Positions 35,301 to 46,581 are shown, counted from the stretch's first letter. The stretch is 64,000 nucleotides of DNA from Moniliella sp. 'wahieum' (GCA_003971905.1 RSEE01000088.1:1-64000), one strand, 5' to 3'. Numbers and translations: made by a program. The notes: generated from the letters alone by a model not told the origin.

Positions 35301-35919
35301 GCGGTCTGCTTGGCGCGGGCGAGGGAGGCCGCGGTGGGGCGAGAGGGGGAGCCAAAGGGCTGCGGCACGGTGACTTTGGCCGGGGACACAAAGGGGTTGG
35401 GCAGGGCAGCGGAGAGCGTGCGTTGGGCGAGGGAGGGGGCTCGTTGGCGGAGGAGGCGGATATGGTGCGGGGCGCCTTGGGGCGACGGAGGCCGAGGGGA
35501 AGCGCAGTGGCGGCTGGACGCGGGCCAGGGGGGTGCGGGTGCGTTTTGTCGAGGCGGAAAACTCGTCGGCCGGGACGGGCGGGGCGAGGGCAAAGGGGTG
35601 GGCGGCATGGGGCGCGGGGAAGGGGTCGGACGCCGGAGCAGCAGACGCGGCGAGGACAGTGGGGGGCAGATGGAGGCGTGGGGCGCGCGGTGGCTGCTGT
35701 GCTTGGTGGAGGTGGTGTAGGTTGCTGGTGCTGGTGCTGGTGCTGGTGCTGGTGCTGGTGCTGGAGGTGCGGGTGGGGCAGGGGCCGGGGCGTCGCGCAG
35801 GCGGGGGCGCAGGCGGACGGGGCTGCGGGCGGCGGGGCGGCGGGCGCGGCGGGCGCGGCGGGCGCGGCGGGCGCGGCGGGCGCGGCGGGCGCGGCGGGCT
35901 GCCTCGCGCGGGGGGGCAT
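32184..35919 (-). CDS. Large disordered protein with C-terminal BRCT domain
   Basis: Coding bias is continuous over about 3.7 kb, although broken into many frames. It probably starts at MPPRARQPAAPAAPAAPAAP (35917-35919). The N-terminal 1000 or so residues are Pro/Ala/Ser/Arg-rich with repeats (PAA units from 9-bp repeats at 35830-35898; HQ or ST units from (CACCAG)n at 35728-35765). Around 33000-33200 lies a Ser-rich SGSASSSASASASASSSIG block. Near the C-terminus a BRCT fold is readable: NTHKPLQGLTVLVDVHDTDG, then THVVFKLGRPATVAHLATLE, PLVVGVQWVLACQKL and FQVDLQAP. An intron (32224-32439, GTACGT, containing a GA microsatellite) precedes a tiny last exon ending at 32184 or 32170. It is likely a DNA-damage or checkpoint scaffold, but no specific orthologue can be named. 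Confidence 0.6.
32270..32335. repeat. (GA)n microsatellite in last intron of BRCT gene
   Basis: About 30 GA dinucleotides with three interruptions on the plus strand, which makes a long CT tract in the transcript near the 3' splice site. Confidence 0.9.
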
Positions 35920-36157
35920 CGGCAGCGACGGAGGCGGCGGCGGGCAGGACCGAGACGAGCGGGACGCGCTTCGCTGAGTGGAGTCAGGAAAGTGTGCGTC
36001 TGCACCGCGTCTCCAAACAACACCCACACCAACACGCCCCGGCACGTGACCCCCTCAACCCTACCCATCGGCCATCCGCTACGTAATGCATCCACGCCGC
36101 CAGAAGCCAGAAGACAGCCGCTGCGTCGCTCTGCTCCGCCCTTCCCTCGGCATCCCC

Positions 36158-37285
36158 ATGCTGGTGCCTGTCGTCCGCACCGCCCTCGCCGGCAGCCGCC
36201 TGCCTGCCCGCCCCGCCCTCGCCGTCTGCTCCGCGCGCCCTCGGCCCTGCGCCGTGTCGCCACCGCCTCGCATGGGACGGATGGGAATGCGCAGGATGCG
36301 CAGGATGCGCAGGATGCATCTTCCAGTGCTGCTCCCCACCCCTCCCTCTCCCCCAGGCCAGGCCGACTCGCTGACCAGCGCTGCCGCCGATGCTGCCCCC
36401 CCTGTGGCTGATGCTGCGAGCGCGACTGCCCCGCCGACCAACGAGTCGGCTGGCCTGAGCGCGTACGATGCGGAGGACAACGAGCCTTCTTCCCTGCATG
36501 CCATCGACGACGAGGACACTCAAATGCTGCGCACTAGCATTGCAGCCAGTCACGCCAACCGAGGAGTGCTGCTGGCGTCGGCGGCATCGGTGCCGCTGAC
36601 GTATGCAGACAAGGTAAATGGGCCGGTGCGTGGGCTGGGGAAAGCATGCTGCGGGCCGAGCAGCGTCGAGTTTCGCCTGGACAGCCTGTGCGGCCCATTT
36701 CGCTCAATGACGACCAGATGAGCAACATGGTGACTACGATTGTCGATGCTGCGGCCAAGCACTTGGCCGCGACCAACACCATTGGGTCCAGCATGGCCAA
36801 TCGCGCTGCTTACTTGGCCCGCCAACGGCAGCTGCAATCGTCCCCTGACGGGTCTTCCAACCGCCGTCCCCGCCGTGTGCCCAACAGCCGATTCCGAGCC
36901 CAGTTTGCTGCCATCTTGGATCTGCCCCTGGGCACCCTGCTGAGCGAAGTAATGCGCGAAACCAAGGCACCCATGGACTCGCTCATGGTCAGTGCCGAGC
37001 AACAAGCAGCTCCTCTTCCTCTGTCTCTGCCTCGGATCCTCCGCCATCCCCCCCCGCGCCGCCCCCTACAGAACAGCCTTAATGCAGCTGGCATCGTTCC
37101 TGAGCGTGGTTGGTCCTTGGGACGCGGTGGATCGGAGCCAGGTGGGGCCTACATTGCCCAATTCATCCTATATCCCACTTGGTGGTGCTGTTCTGCACCG
37201 TGTGTCCCTCTGCATGGTCAGCGAGGAAATTCAAAAGGTGGAACTAGCCCCCTCGGCTGCAGGAAGAGCGCGATGGATGGAGTGA
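36158..37285 (+). CDS. Hypothetical protein with mitochondrial-type N-terminus
   Basis: ATG 36158 opens MLVPVVRTALAGSRLPARPA, an Arg/Ala-rich, acid-free start typical of mitochondrial presequences. After a probable frame error it reads SALRRVATASHGTDGNAQDA with a QDA repeat encoded by GCAGGATGC units. Then come ATAPPTNESAGLSAYDAEDN, SSLHAIDDEDTQMLRTSIAA and SVPLTYADK. A 50-bp intron (36614-36663) joins in frame to RRVSPGQPVRPISLNDDQMS, AAKHLAATNTIGSSM and FRAQFAAILDLPLGTLLSEV. A second GT...CTACAG intron probably follows from about 36988 to 37070. The C-terminus is uncertain. I do not recognise the family. Confidence 0.5.
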
Positions 37286-38155
37286 TATACCAACATGGGG
37301 CACGCAGTACAGGTCATAGATGGACTGTAGACCATCGAGAAAGGCAAAAGGGAGGAGGATGTGGGGCAGGACTGGAAAGCGCAGAACTTCAAGGGACGAT
37401 GCTAAAGCAGAGGGCGGAACAGGAGGAGGTAACGGGAAGACCAGGAGAGTTTTATAATAAGGCCGAAGGGACGCTGTCGCCTTCAGTATGGGGCGGGAAA
37501 CGTGGGGACCACAGGCGCCGCTAGCGCCGCCCACCATCAGTGTTCCACCTAACTGCCAGAAGGAAATCTTGAGCCCATCACGAGACAGCAACTCCAACTG
37601 CACCCCTTCCCACCTCAGTCATCTTCCTCAGTGTTCCGGCATCTCCTCACCTCCCTTCTCTCCTCGCATCGAGGGAATGCAGGTCTATTTGTCCACTGGC
37701 TATTGCCTCCAGTCAGTTACCTCCACTCAGGGCCCCGGACTCTCCGACTGTCAATCGATACAACCGCTCTGTCGTCCTCTTTGTTCTGGCCCTGGTACCT
37801 CGGTCCATCTGCATCTTACGTCGACCGTTTCATTATATGTACTCTTGTACCGGGCTAACATCCTGCCTCTCCCATCTCCCATCTTCCCATCTCCCATCTC
37901 CCATCCCACTGCACAACTCAAATGGACCTGCGTGATCCCTGACCATTCCGACACGCACGAGGATGCATCCAGTGGCTAGCCCAGCCAGGTCCACTGGAGC
38001 GGAGGGATGTGGCGATGCGGCCATCTATTATAGGTCGACCAAACTAGACTGACGACCGAACGCTCTTGTTTTGAGTGCACATTCTAGCGAGCCAGTGGGA
38101 CGATGCGTTTTTGCCCTGCGCCCATGCGCCGAACCGCATGCTCGTGGCACACGTC
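37286..38155. other. Intergenic, no gene seen
   Basis: Contains a CTCCCATCTTCCCAT-type pyrimidine array at 37866-37908. No coding region recognised. Confidence 0.5.
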
Positions 38156-38304
38156 TGGGCATTGGGCATTGGGCATTGGGCATTGGGCATTGGGCATTGG
38201 GCATTGGGCATTGGGCATTGGGCATTGGGCATTGGGCATTAGGCATTGGGCATTAGGCATTGGGCATTAGGCATTGGGCATTAGGCATTGGGCATTGGGC
38301 ATTG
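38156..38304. repeat. Heptamer satellite (GGCATTG)n
   Basis: About 21 tandem copies of a 7-bp unit. The first ten or so are identical GGCATTG; later ones alternate GGCATTG and GGCATTA, giving a 14-bp higher-order period. It is G-rich on the plus strand. Confidence 0.95.
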
Positions 38305-39454
38305 AAGGCGTATAGCAGACGCGACTTCACTACTACCTATATCTACACCTACCCATCGAGTCCAGTTAGCCACTACAATACAACCTACAACCTACGACCT
38401 AGGCACCGAGGCGAGGCAGGCTGCCAAGCAAAGCTAAATGAAACACTCGAGCGCACGAGCGCACGCGCACACGAGCATAGGATCAGAGGCGAGAATCAGG
38501 TTAGAATGCACCCCCCTCCTCGCGCCTTCAAGCGCACCAAGTCAACAAGCCAAGCGCCAAGCGGAGCAACAGGGAAAGCAGGGAGCAGGGAACAGGAAGC
38601 AGGAGAGGGGACCTTGCAGCCTCAGGACAACTGGGTCCCACATGAGTCAAGGGGAAAGAAAAAAGAAAAAAAAAGCCAAGGGGAAGCCAGGTGCGGTTCC
38701 CATCTGTGTTACGACGGTGAGGAAGTGGGGAAAGGAAAGGGAAAGGGAAAGGGAAAGGGAAAGGGGAAAGGGGAAGGTGGGGGGAGAGTTCATCCGAGAG
38801 GATGACAAAGGATGGGAGACCAAGTACGAAGCCCGATCTATGCATTTGCATTTACATTTGCATTTGCGGTGTGCATGTGCATGTGCGGTTACATGCAGTT
38901 GGTTGTGATCTCCTATCCCTGCCCCCCTTGGTGTGAGGGGGGCAAGGCGAAAGGGGTAGGACTAGGGGAGATAGGGCGATGGGAGCGGGGCGGAGAACCC
39001 AGTGGGAAATCCGTGTTCCTTGTTCCTGTTCCTTGTTTCGTGTTCAGTGTTCATGTTGAAGTTGAGTGGTCAGTGGTCAGTGTTGAGTGTTTTAGTGGGT
39101 AATGTTTTAGTGGTGAGTACTGAGTGTTCAGCTGCATGGCTGCATGGTGAATGGATCCCATTTGGACCGGGCGTCGGGTAGGACATACGACGCAGGGGCG
39201 CAAGGCAGGGCGCAGAGAGAGGTTGCGGGGGGAACCAGTAGGTGGGGGTAACTTGTAACTTTTGGCTGGAGCGCGCGGCGGTTGAACGTTGAAAGCTCGA
39301 GTTCAACAGGACGATCCCACATTGGCACCTTCCCACATTGGCACAAATCGCACCTTGGCACGGAAGCAGCTTCCCACGGGCGCGTTCGCCAAATCCGATC
39401 ACATACCAAAGAAGCCCGTTTGGTCCGCGGACGCGCGCGACGGGTCCGAGGAGG
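38305..39454. other. Intergenic with several microsatellites
   Basis: Holds GGGAAA units (38735-38775), CATTTG units (38840-38866), and GTTCCTTGTTCC/GTGTTCAGTG units (39012-39130). No gene is supported in 1.15 kb. Confidence 0.5.
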
Positions 39455-40314
39455 TCAAGTGACGTTTTTGGGAGACGAAAAGTCTTCCCAGAGACGCTTG
39501 ACCTCTGCCTCGCCGGGCGGGCGGAGGGAGAGGGGAAGTGGTACGAGAGTGGGTGGGCACCCGCGGGACAGCGAGGGGGACCTACCATGGCCCAACGCAG
39601 CAGTCGACATGATCGGGGGCACACTGGCGCTAGGCGCATGCCCCTGTGTCGGTCCCTGTGTCGGTACGGGTGCCGAAGTCGGAGCCGAAGATGGGGGTGC
39701 CATAGGGAGCGAAGGTTCCTTTTCCTTGGTTTCGTCAGGCAAGAGTTGTTGTTCCAAAAACGTGTGCAGGGCGGACCAGAAGGCGGGGCTAGACAGTGCA
39801 GGGTCAGTCAGTACCTTCATTTGATGCAGGCAGCACAGCAAGCGGAGCGGGCCACGCAAAAGCAAAAGCAAAAGGGGGAAGAGACCTACTCTTGGATCTT
39901 GGACAGGTGGCGACGGGACACGCTCGAGGGCGAGCTGGGGGGGGGCGTGTAGAGCTGCGGGACCGAGGACGTGGAGGGGGACATGGTGATGGAAGGGGTG
40001 CGGGAGTGGGCCGAGGCGTTGCGCGAGTGGGTGGAGCGGGTAGACTGGTGGCGCGTCAGGCCAGGGGAGACTGGTCCGCCAGTGGCGGAGGCCGGGCTGG
40101 TGGACAAGTCGGCAGAGCCGAGACCGAGACCGAGGCCGGCGCCAAGCGACTCGACATCGGTGGTGAGGGTGAGCTCGGGGACAGACACGTTGGAGGCGGT
40201 GCGGCGCGAGGCCGGGGCCGGGGTGGAGAGGGGCGCGTGGGCAGAGGAGCCCGCGCCGGGGGGGACGGTGGTGGAGGTGAAGCCAAACGGGGCCTTCTTG
40301 GGGGCGTCGGACAT
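39455..40314 (-). CDS. Ser/Pro-rich hypothetical protein, two exons
   Basis: Start MSDAPKKAPFGFTSTTVPPG (40312-40314). Exon 1 (39890-40314) is Ser/Thr/Pro-rich (STRSTHSRNASAHSRTPSI) and ends RRHLSKIQE. A 75-bp intron (39815-39889, GTAGGT...GAAG) joins in frame to VLTDPALSSPAFWSALHTFL, EQQLLPDETKEKEPSLP, a Pro-rich stretch and GEAEVKRLWEDFSSPKNVT-stop. The join KIQEVLTDPALSSPAFWSAL reads as a structured helical segment. No frame error is apparent. No family recognised. The gene is divergent from the next with a 351-bp shared upstream region. Confidence 0.55.
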
Positions 40315-40665
40315 GTGGCGGGTGGTGGGGGGACAGAGGGTGGTGGTGGGGGGGCGGGGGCTAGGTGGGCGCTGGGCGGTGCGCACGGCGGGGACACGGG
40401 CGCGGTGCATGCCGCGCTGGCGCACGCGTGCAGTGTCCGCGTGGCGCCCCGCTCGCGCCTGCGCGTGCGCACACTGCCGTGGTGGTGCTGCGCTGCCTGC
40501 CCGCACGGCGCCCGTGTAGCGCTGCACGCAGCAAACCAGCCCCGCCCGATCGCTTGCGCAGCACGTGACACCCCACGTGACCCACCCCGACGCCCGCTCG
40601 CTGGGCCCAGTACTTCAGTACGACCGCCGCGCCGCCTGTCGGCTTCCCCCAGCGGCTCCGCACGC
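40315..40665. promoter_or_regulatory. Divergent upstream region of two small genes
   Basis: 351 bp between two start codons on opposite strands, very GC-rich with GCGC and CACGTGA words (40562-40578). Presumed shared promoter region. Confidence 0.4.
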
Positions 40666-41427
40666 ATGGCCGACGCAGCGCTGCCGGCGCGCGCGCTGCC
40701 GCTCCCGCTGGGCGACCTGCTTCCCGAGCGCGACTGGGCCGCAAAATCAAGGTCGCAGGCAGGTACGTCGCGTCGTTGCGTCTCGTTTCGCGCGCACACA
40801 GCAGCTGACCCTTGGTTCGCTTCGTCCTTCGTCCTTCGTCCTTCGTCCTTCGTCCTTCGTGGTTCTTGCTTCGTCGTTCATGCTTTGGTGCCGGTTGGTT
40901 TTGCGTGGTGGGTGTGGGCAGTGTGCTGGAGTACGAGCGCCACGCGCCGCACCTATGTCGCGTGGCCGACTGCAGTGACGCGGCGCTCTTCCACGCGGGG
41001 AAGGAGGTGAGTGCGCGCCAGGCTGGCGCGCACGAGCCGTGGGTGATGGTAGACATGGGCCTGGTCAGCGCAGCGTCCATCCGCCTACCAGATTGCGGCG
41101 AAAGGTGTGGTTACAGGTACATTGGTCCGACGGGCACGGCCGTCTGTCTCGCCCTCACCCGCATCCGCATCCGCATCCGTATCCACATCCGGAACGGGCG
41201 TGAACGACTCGGTGCTGGCGCCGGTGATCGAGCGTGGGCCGGGGACGGGGTGGGTATTGGAAGCGGAGGTGGTGGAGGTACGGGAGGCGCTGGATGTAGC
41301 GGCGTTTGATCGTATGGCGCGGACGATGGCGCATCATGTAGCGCTGCATACGGCGTTGCAACGGCAAGCCGGCGACGCCGACCGCGCGTCCGAGCACGAC
41401 GCGCGAGCGGGAATGCGACGAACCTAA
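40666..41427 (+). CDS. Small protein, possible OB-fold (TEN1-like), tentative
   Basis: ATG 40666, MADAALPARALPLPLGDLLP, then with one base restored LGRKIKVAG at the donor of a 159-bp intron (40763-40921, GTACGT). Exon 2 reads VLEYERHAPHLCRVADC, ALFHAGKE, PWVMVDMGLVSAASIRLPDC. After a further break it reads DSVLAPVIERGPGTGWVLEA, EVVEVREALDVAAFDRM, stop at 41427. A short protein whose first strand is GxKIKVAGxVLEY and whose middle is VMVDMGLV is compatible with the OB fold of TEN1-like single-strand DNA-binding proteins, but this is a shape argument only. It could be an unrelated small protein. Confidence 0.4.
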
Positions 41428-41602
41428 TGACTGGTCTGTTGCCTATTCATTGTATGCGGCTACCGGTTACTGTCTGAGCTATTTGACTGGAAGGCGAGGA
41501 TGAGAGCAAGGACGAGGGCTAGGGGTTACGAGGGCTAGGGGTTACGAAGACTTGGACGAAAGCAGGAAATAAATTGGTCCAGACCAGGCCACAGGCCAGG
41601 CA

Positions 41603-44211
41603 CTAAGGAGGCGGGGCGGGGACGGGGGCGTGGCCGCGCAAAGCGGGCGTCTGACCTTCGTGCAAGGAGCTGGTGGCGCTGCAGACAAAACGATAATCGA
41701 TAACGAACGACAGGGTGGTCAGAGCCTAGGATTCCGGGTTCTCCTCGCGCCATCCTGTCTTAGGCAGGCCGCAGGCGCAGCCCAAGGGTAGAACCCAAGG
41801 GCCAGCACCGAGGGCGAAACACCGAGGGCAACACCGAGGGCGAAACACCGAGGGCTGACACCAAGGGTAGACACCGAGGATGGCGAACGCTACGGGGAGG
41901 GGGACGTACCGTACAATGGTGAATTCAAACAGGATGCCAAACACGAGGAGGTGAAGGGCAAGAGCGTAGAGGACAAAGAAGATGCGCATTCTTCGGTCGC
42001 CAAGGACGATTTGCGTAAGGGTATGCAGTAGTCGTTCTAGTGGGTTGAGCGTGGCGAGCGCGCGCGATTGTTCCTGTAAAGCAAGGGTAAGGTCAAGGGT
42101 AAGGTCAAGGTCAGCAGGCAGTTCCAAGCCCCAAGGTCCAAGGCCCAGTCGGCACATCGATCTCACTAAGTACGACACGAGTACCTGGAAGGGGGGGGAG
42201 AGGGAGGGGAGGGGGGGGGGGGTGAAGAGAGAAAAGAAAAAGAAAAAGAAAAAGAAAGAGAAGGACATGTACGTACTTGACCACGGAAAGCCTGGAAGGG
42301 GTCCATACGTTCTTCGTATTTTTGGCGGTACCTATCCCTCTCTGCGTTGGGCGAGGGACGGGTCAGGGGGGTAAATAGACGCAGCACCAACGGTAGGCGG
42401 GACAACCACATGGTTCAACCCAAACCCTGACCCTGACCCATATCCATACCCCGATCCTGCACCCGCTGCGGATCCCGCTGCGGGGGGTGAGACGCCGGCG
42501 CAGCGTACGACTGCAAGTAGCGTAACTTTTCGTACAAGCCAACATTATCTTGTTGCAAACTAGCCAGGTCGCGGCGCAGTTGGGCAACGGTAGATGTGAG
42601 AGCTTGTACGTCCGCTTCTAATTCGGTCGTGCGCGCGCGGAAGCGGTCCCGCTGGGCAGTCACGATCGGGGAGGGAGGAGGAGCTGGTAGTGTGCGCCTG
42701 GCGCGCGGGGAGGGTTTGATAGGCGAGGGGTAGGGCGAGGGGAGGAGAGGAGAGGGAGAAGGTGAGGTAGGCACAGCCGGGAGCGAGTCTTGTCCGTCTT
42801 GTCCGTCTTGTCCGTCTTGTCCGTGCTCCCATCTGGTGGATCTTGTCACTCTTGTGCGTCGCGCGGGGCAAGGAGGATCGAAGGAGACCAATCATTTTCG
42901 AGTTTCTCGTTGAGGCTCTTGACGCGGCGCAGTTCGTCCGTGTGAGATGAACGACTTCCTGCGTCTTGAGGGACAAAGTGCGTTCGACCTCGGCCGATGG
43001 ACGCGCAACGTGGCGAGTTCATCCTGCAATTTGCGCGTCTTGTGCAGCAGGGCCGACTCTAACGGTGCGCCATCGGGTGTGCCATCTGGTGCATCTTCGA
43101 TCCCGCCCAACTCGATCGAGCGTAAAATGTCCAGCTCATGCTTGATTTGGTCATAGTCCTTCTGGGCTTCGAGGCGGGTGTCGCAGTTCCGCCAGGTCGC
43201 GCTGCAACTGAGCGCGTTTCTTCTCAGTCTCCGCCGTGGCAGCCGCAGCACGAGCCTTGGACTCCTCTTGGTCCTGGTCCCAGCGATCGAGCAACCCTTT
43301 CAACGATCGGTTCTCACGTTCGGTCGAAGCGAGTCGTTGAGTCAGCGCATCAACTTCGCTCGTATCCTTGCCCAAGTGAGCCCGTTCCAACTGAGCTGCC
43401 AACTCCTCGTTCCTGCGCTCCAACTGTGCTGTGCGGCGGTGCGAGCGCTCCAGTTCCGACACCATCATTTCTTCTGCTGCCGTAGGCGCCTGGGAAGTGG
43501 AAGGCAACGTTGCCTGGCCCAGACCGTGACGGGTCATTTCCCCTCCCTAGCACGCAACTCGGTAACCTGTTCCTTTAAGCGTGCTAGTGTGCGCTGGCTC
43601 TCGGCCTGGCTGGCTTCATGGTTACGCGTTCGTTCAGCCAGTTGTGCTTCCCATGCGCGGTCGGACGCGGCGAGGCGTTCGGTCAAGGTGGCTTCATGGC
43701 CCTGCTTGAGCGCGACCAGCTGAGCTTCCAGCGCAGCGACCTGGGCCTCCGTCGAGGCTGCGAGCGCTGCACGACGTTCCAAGTCCCGATGGCTGGCCTG
43801 GAGCGCAGCGTACTTATCCTTGACGGCCTCTGCGTCAGCGAGGGTCATGGCCTGCTCGACCAGCATCTCGAGTAAGGGGTACGGGTCGGGGGCAGAGGCG
43901 AGGCTAGGTTGTGGACCGGGGGCCCAGACGCGCAGAAAGGCAGATTCGGCGGTTTGGGCACGGCGCGTCAAAGCATCGATCTCGGTCTGGTACTGCTTGA
44001 GCATGGCGCGGACCGCATCGACCTTGGCCTCGGGCGTCTGCTTTTTAAAGGCGCGGGTGGCGTCGGCGAGGGCGCGGCGGGAAGCAAGGGAGGCTTGTTG
44101 GGTGGCGTGCAGCTCGTCGGGCACGGGCGCAAGCGCCTGTTGCAGCGCACCAAGGCCAATGGCGCCCCAGGCATCGAGGGCAGCACCAACGCTGCCGCTG
44201 GGCGCAGACAT
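41603..44211 (-). CDS. COY1: Golgin CASP/COY1, Golgi tail-anchored coiled-coil protein
   Basis: Golgi-membrane coiled-coil protein of the CASP family acting in intra-Golgi retrograde traffic. N-terminus MSAPSGSVGAALDAWGAIGL, family block TRAFKKQTPEAKVDAVRAML then KQYQTEIDALTRRAQTAESAF; long coiled coil; DYDQIKHELDILRSIELGG, LHKTRKLQDELATLR; PIVTAQRDRFRARTTELEAD and QDNVGLYEKLRYLQSY; YRQKYEERMDPFQAFRGQ. Intron 42074-42276 joins to EQSRALATLNPLERLLHTLT, then a transmembrane anchor (FVLYALALHLLVFGILF). Intron 41679-41909 leads to a last exon ending at 41603. Both donors are GTACGT. Frame breaks occur near 43536, 43200, 42900 and 42430. The domain order matches the family. Confidence 0.92.
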
Positions 44212-44711
44212 GGTGGCGGTGGGGGAGGGAATGAGGTTGCTCTGCTCCACGTCGGCCGCCAGCGACGAGCAGCTGAGGTGAGTTGGGTTGAGGCGCAGCT
44301 GGGCGCCCGACGAGTGAAACGTTCAGAGGGGCGTGGGCGACGTGGAAGGTCCAACGCGCAGTTGAACGTTCAATGGAACACACGTTGGGGTTGCAATTTC
44401 AGCTGCAGTTACTATGCAATGTACGCCTGAAACGTTGCAGCGTGCGGCGGGGGTGAGACGGGTTGGGTAAGCGCCCGCATGCGGTGGGTGATGCTGTGTG
44501 CTGGGTGATGATTGGCTAATCCTTCCCAGGGCGCAGGCTGGCCAGGCATGCTATTTTTGGGGCAAGGTGGACTGACAAATCTAAGGGAGGGTGAGTTAAC
44601 GTTAGCTCCACGTGCGAGCCAAGGGCGGCGACCCAGCGGGGGTAGGTAAGACGTGTGGTGCGCGGGCGGAGGAGCGGCGGGCGGCCGAGGGCCGAGGGTG
44701 GAGGGGATTGT

Positions 44712-44949
44712 TGTTGGCCTAGGGAGCCGGACGGGCAGAAGGATGAGGAGAAGGTGATGGATTGGAGCCAGAGTTGGGTCTGGGTACAGAGGCATCTATA
44801 TAGGAGGCTGGACTAGGCACAGGGACAGTGAGTCACACAGGAGAGAGTGCAGGGCACAGGGACAGTGACACGCAGGGACGTCAGCGTGGAAGCCGATGGA
44901 ACCGAGGCGACCTGGTCTACCGACTGGGAGCCAGAGGATCACAGTCAAA
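44712..44949. repeat. 5' LTR
   Basis: Upstream long terminal repeat; contains CTATATA at 44796-44802 (the downstream copy has lost a base pair here). The last bases read GTCAAAC, versus GTCAACA in the 3' copy. Confidence 0.8.
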
Positions 44950-45661
44950 CCCCCGCTGGCCAGGGAACCCGGAGACATCGGTGTGGGATGAGCTCTGCCA
45001 GTGGATGTAGAGAGGGGAGGACTGAGTGGCAACCGGGACGAATGGCCTGGAGTTGTGCATGGCCACACGACTGGCCTACACCCCGCTGTCCAGGATGACA
45101 CTGAACGAGCCGAGCGCTTGTGGTTGGTGTATTGTGCGACCGCCAGATGCTTGTAGAAGTCTTAGAAGTAAAAGTAGTAGGGTTGCGCCCCGAAGCGATT
45201 TGGTGGGCAAAAAGTAAAAAGCACCAGTTATAGGTGTAGTGAAAGAAAATTGGAAACTTGGAGTAAATGCGGTCCAAGGTCGTTTGGCATCAAAATTGGA
45301 TGCGTTTGGTAGTTGTTTGGTTCCGCATGCCTGGTGCCAGGGGGTCCATTGGGCATGGGAAATGAACGGGCGCTATGCGTCAACCGTCTTGATCTGTTTG
45401 GGTTCTCTTGTTGTTGAAAAAGAGGAGTGGAAGAAGTTGGGTGACCACCCCCCCCATCCTTTCCCCAGGTGCCCCGGATGAATTGGCAATCCGGGGCGTG
45501 TAGCCGTGGGTGGGCACTTGATGAGCAGCCACCCCCGCTTTCTGCGATTCGCCTGCGCCGTTTGTCGTTGGAGGAATTTCGTCTCGTTGACGATTACCCG
45601 AACACGTTTTGTTCCGTCGTGGTTGTCCCTAAAAATCATTGCCCCATCTGTGGGGGACGAT

Positions 45662-45740
45662 GTGCCGATTGTGGCGGTAGTATGCCGATTGTGGCGGTAG
45701 TATGCCGATTGTGGCGGTAAGGTGCCGATTGTGGTGCGGT
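45662..45740. repeat. 20-bp tandem repeat inside the LTR element
   Basis: Three and a half copies of TGCCGATTGTGGCGGTAGTA in tandem; the last copies diverge. Confidence 0.9.
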
Positions 45741-45858
45741 GTGTTGTGGGCGGGGAGGACGGGTGTGTTCTTGTGGGCTTGGCGGCTTAGCTTGGGCTGT
45801 AGGCTTGGGGGTGGCTTTTGAAGAGCGCTCCCCTTCCGGGGGGATCAGATTGTAGCTC

Positions 45859-46096
45859 TGTTGGCCTAGGGAGCCGGACGGGCAGAAGGATGAGGAGAAG
45901 GTGATGGATTGGAGCCAGAGTTGGGTCTGGGTACAGAGGCATCTATTAGGAGGCTGGACTAGGCACGGGACAGTGAGTCACACAGGAGAGAGTGCAGGGC
46001 ACAGGGACAGTGACACGCAGGGACGTCAGCGTGGAAGCCGATGGAACCGAGGCGAACCTGGTCTACCGACTGGGAGCCAGAGGATCACAGTCAACA
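45859..46096. repeat. 3' LTR
   Basis: Downstream long terminal repeat, starting TGTTGGCCTAGGG and ending GTCAACA, followed directly by the ATTGT duplication. Confidence 0.85.
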
Positions 46097-46581
46097 ATTG
46101 TCGATTGGGTGGCGCCGCGGCGCAGACACGATGCGCGCGCGTCAGCCTGACGGCTCAGCTTCAGCAGAGCCAGCAGCCAGCAACGCTCCAGCTGAACCGC
46201 CCGCCGCTGCTAGCCGCCCGCGCGCGGCGATTAATTCCACGCCCATTTCCAACCAGAGCAGCCGCATGCCAGCCTGGCGCCTGGCACGCGCACTGGCCCA
46301 GGTCCCGTGGTAGTCACTAGTCACCCTCCCGAGCCACTAGCCAAGCCCTGCGCTCCCCAACCACCCGCCCCAGCACTGGTCTAGTGTGGGCCACAAACGC
46401 TGCTGAGACAGCCAAAGTGACAGCCGCTGGTATTTTCTGACGGATCGGCACCCAGTAGCCTAGCCACGCCCTCCTCCCCTTGCCCTCGCCCTCGCCCTCT
46501 GCTTCGGACCACAACCACCTCCCGTCTCGCCCCGCCCCGCCCCACCCCCACCCCCACCCCCACCCCCGCCACTCGTTTGCC

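Larger units (their letters stand above)
44712..46096. mobile_element. Short LTR retrotransposon with target-site duplication
   Basis: Two direct repeats of about 237 bp, 44712-44949 and 45859-46096, differ by only a few single-base indels. The repeat begins TGTTG and the downstream copy ends CAACA, the complementary TG...CA ends of an LTR. The element is bounded on both sides by ATTGT (44707-44711 and 46097-46101), a 5-bp target-site duplication. The 909-bp interior is too short for pol. It has coding-like pieces (GVVHGHTTGLHPAVQDDTER; an 83-codon frame at 45469-45720 with LSLEEFRLVDDYPNTFCSV and a CPICGGRCADC cluster). A small non-autonomous (TRIM-like) element is the best reading. The high LTR identity implies recent insertion. 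Confidence 0.85.

Noticed and set aside
38156-38304. Treating the heptamer array as a CRISPR or an interstitial telomere.
   Set aside because: There are no spacers between units, and GGCATTG is not a TTAGGG variant at a plausible edit distance.
45859-46096. Reading the two 237-bp repeats as duplicated coding exons (the end translates as TEATWSTDWEPEDHS).
   Set aside because: The TGTTG...CAACA ends and the flanking ATTGT duplication fit an LTR far better; the open frame through it is short.
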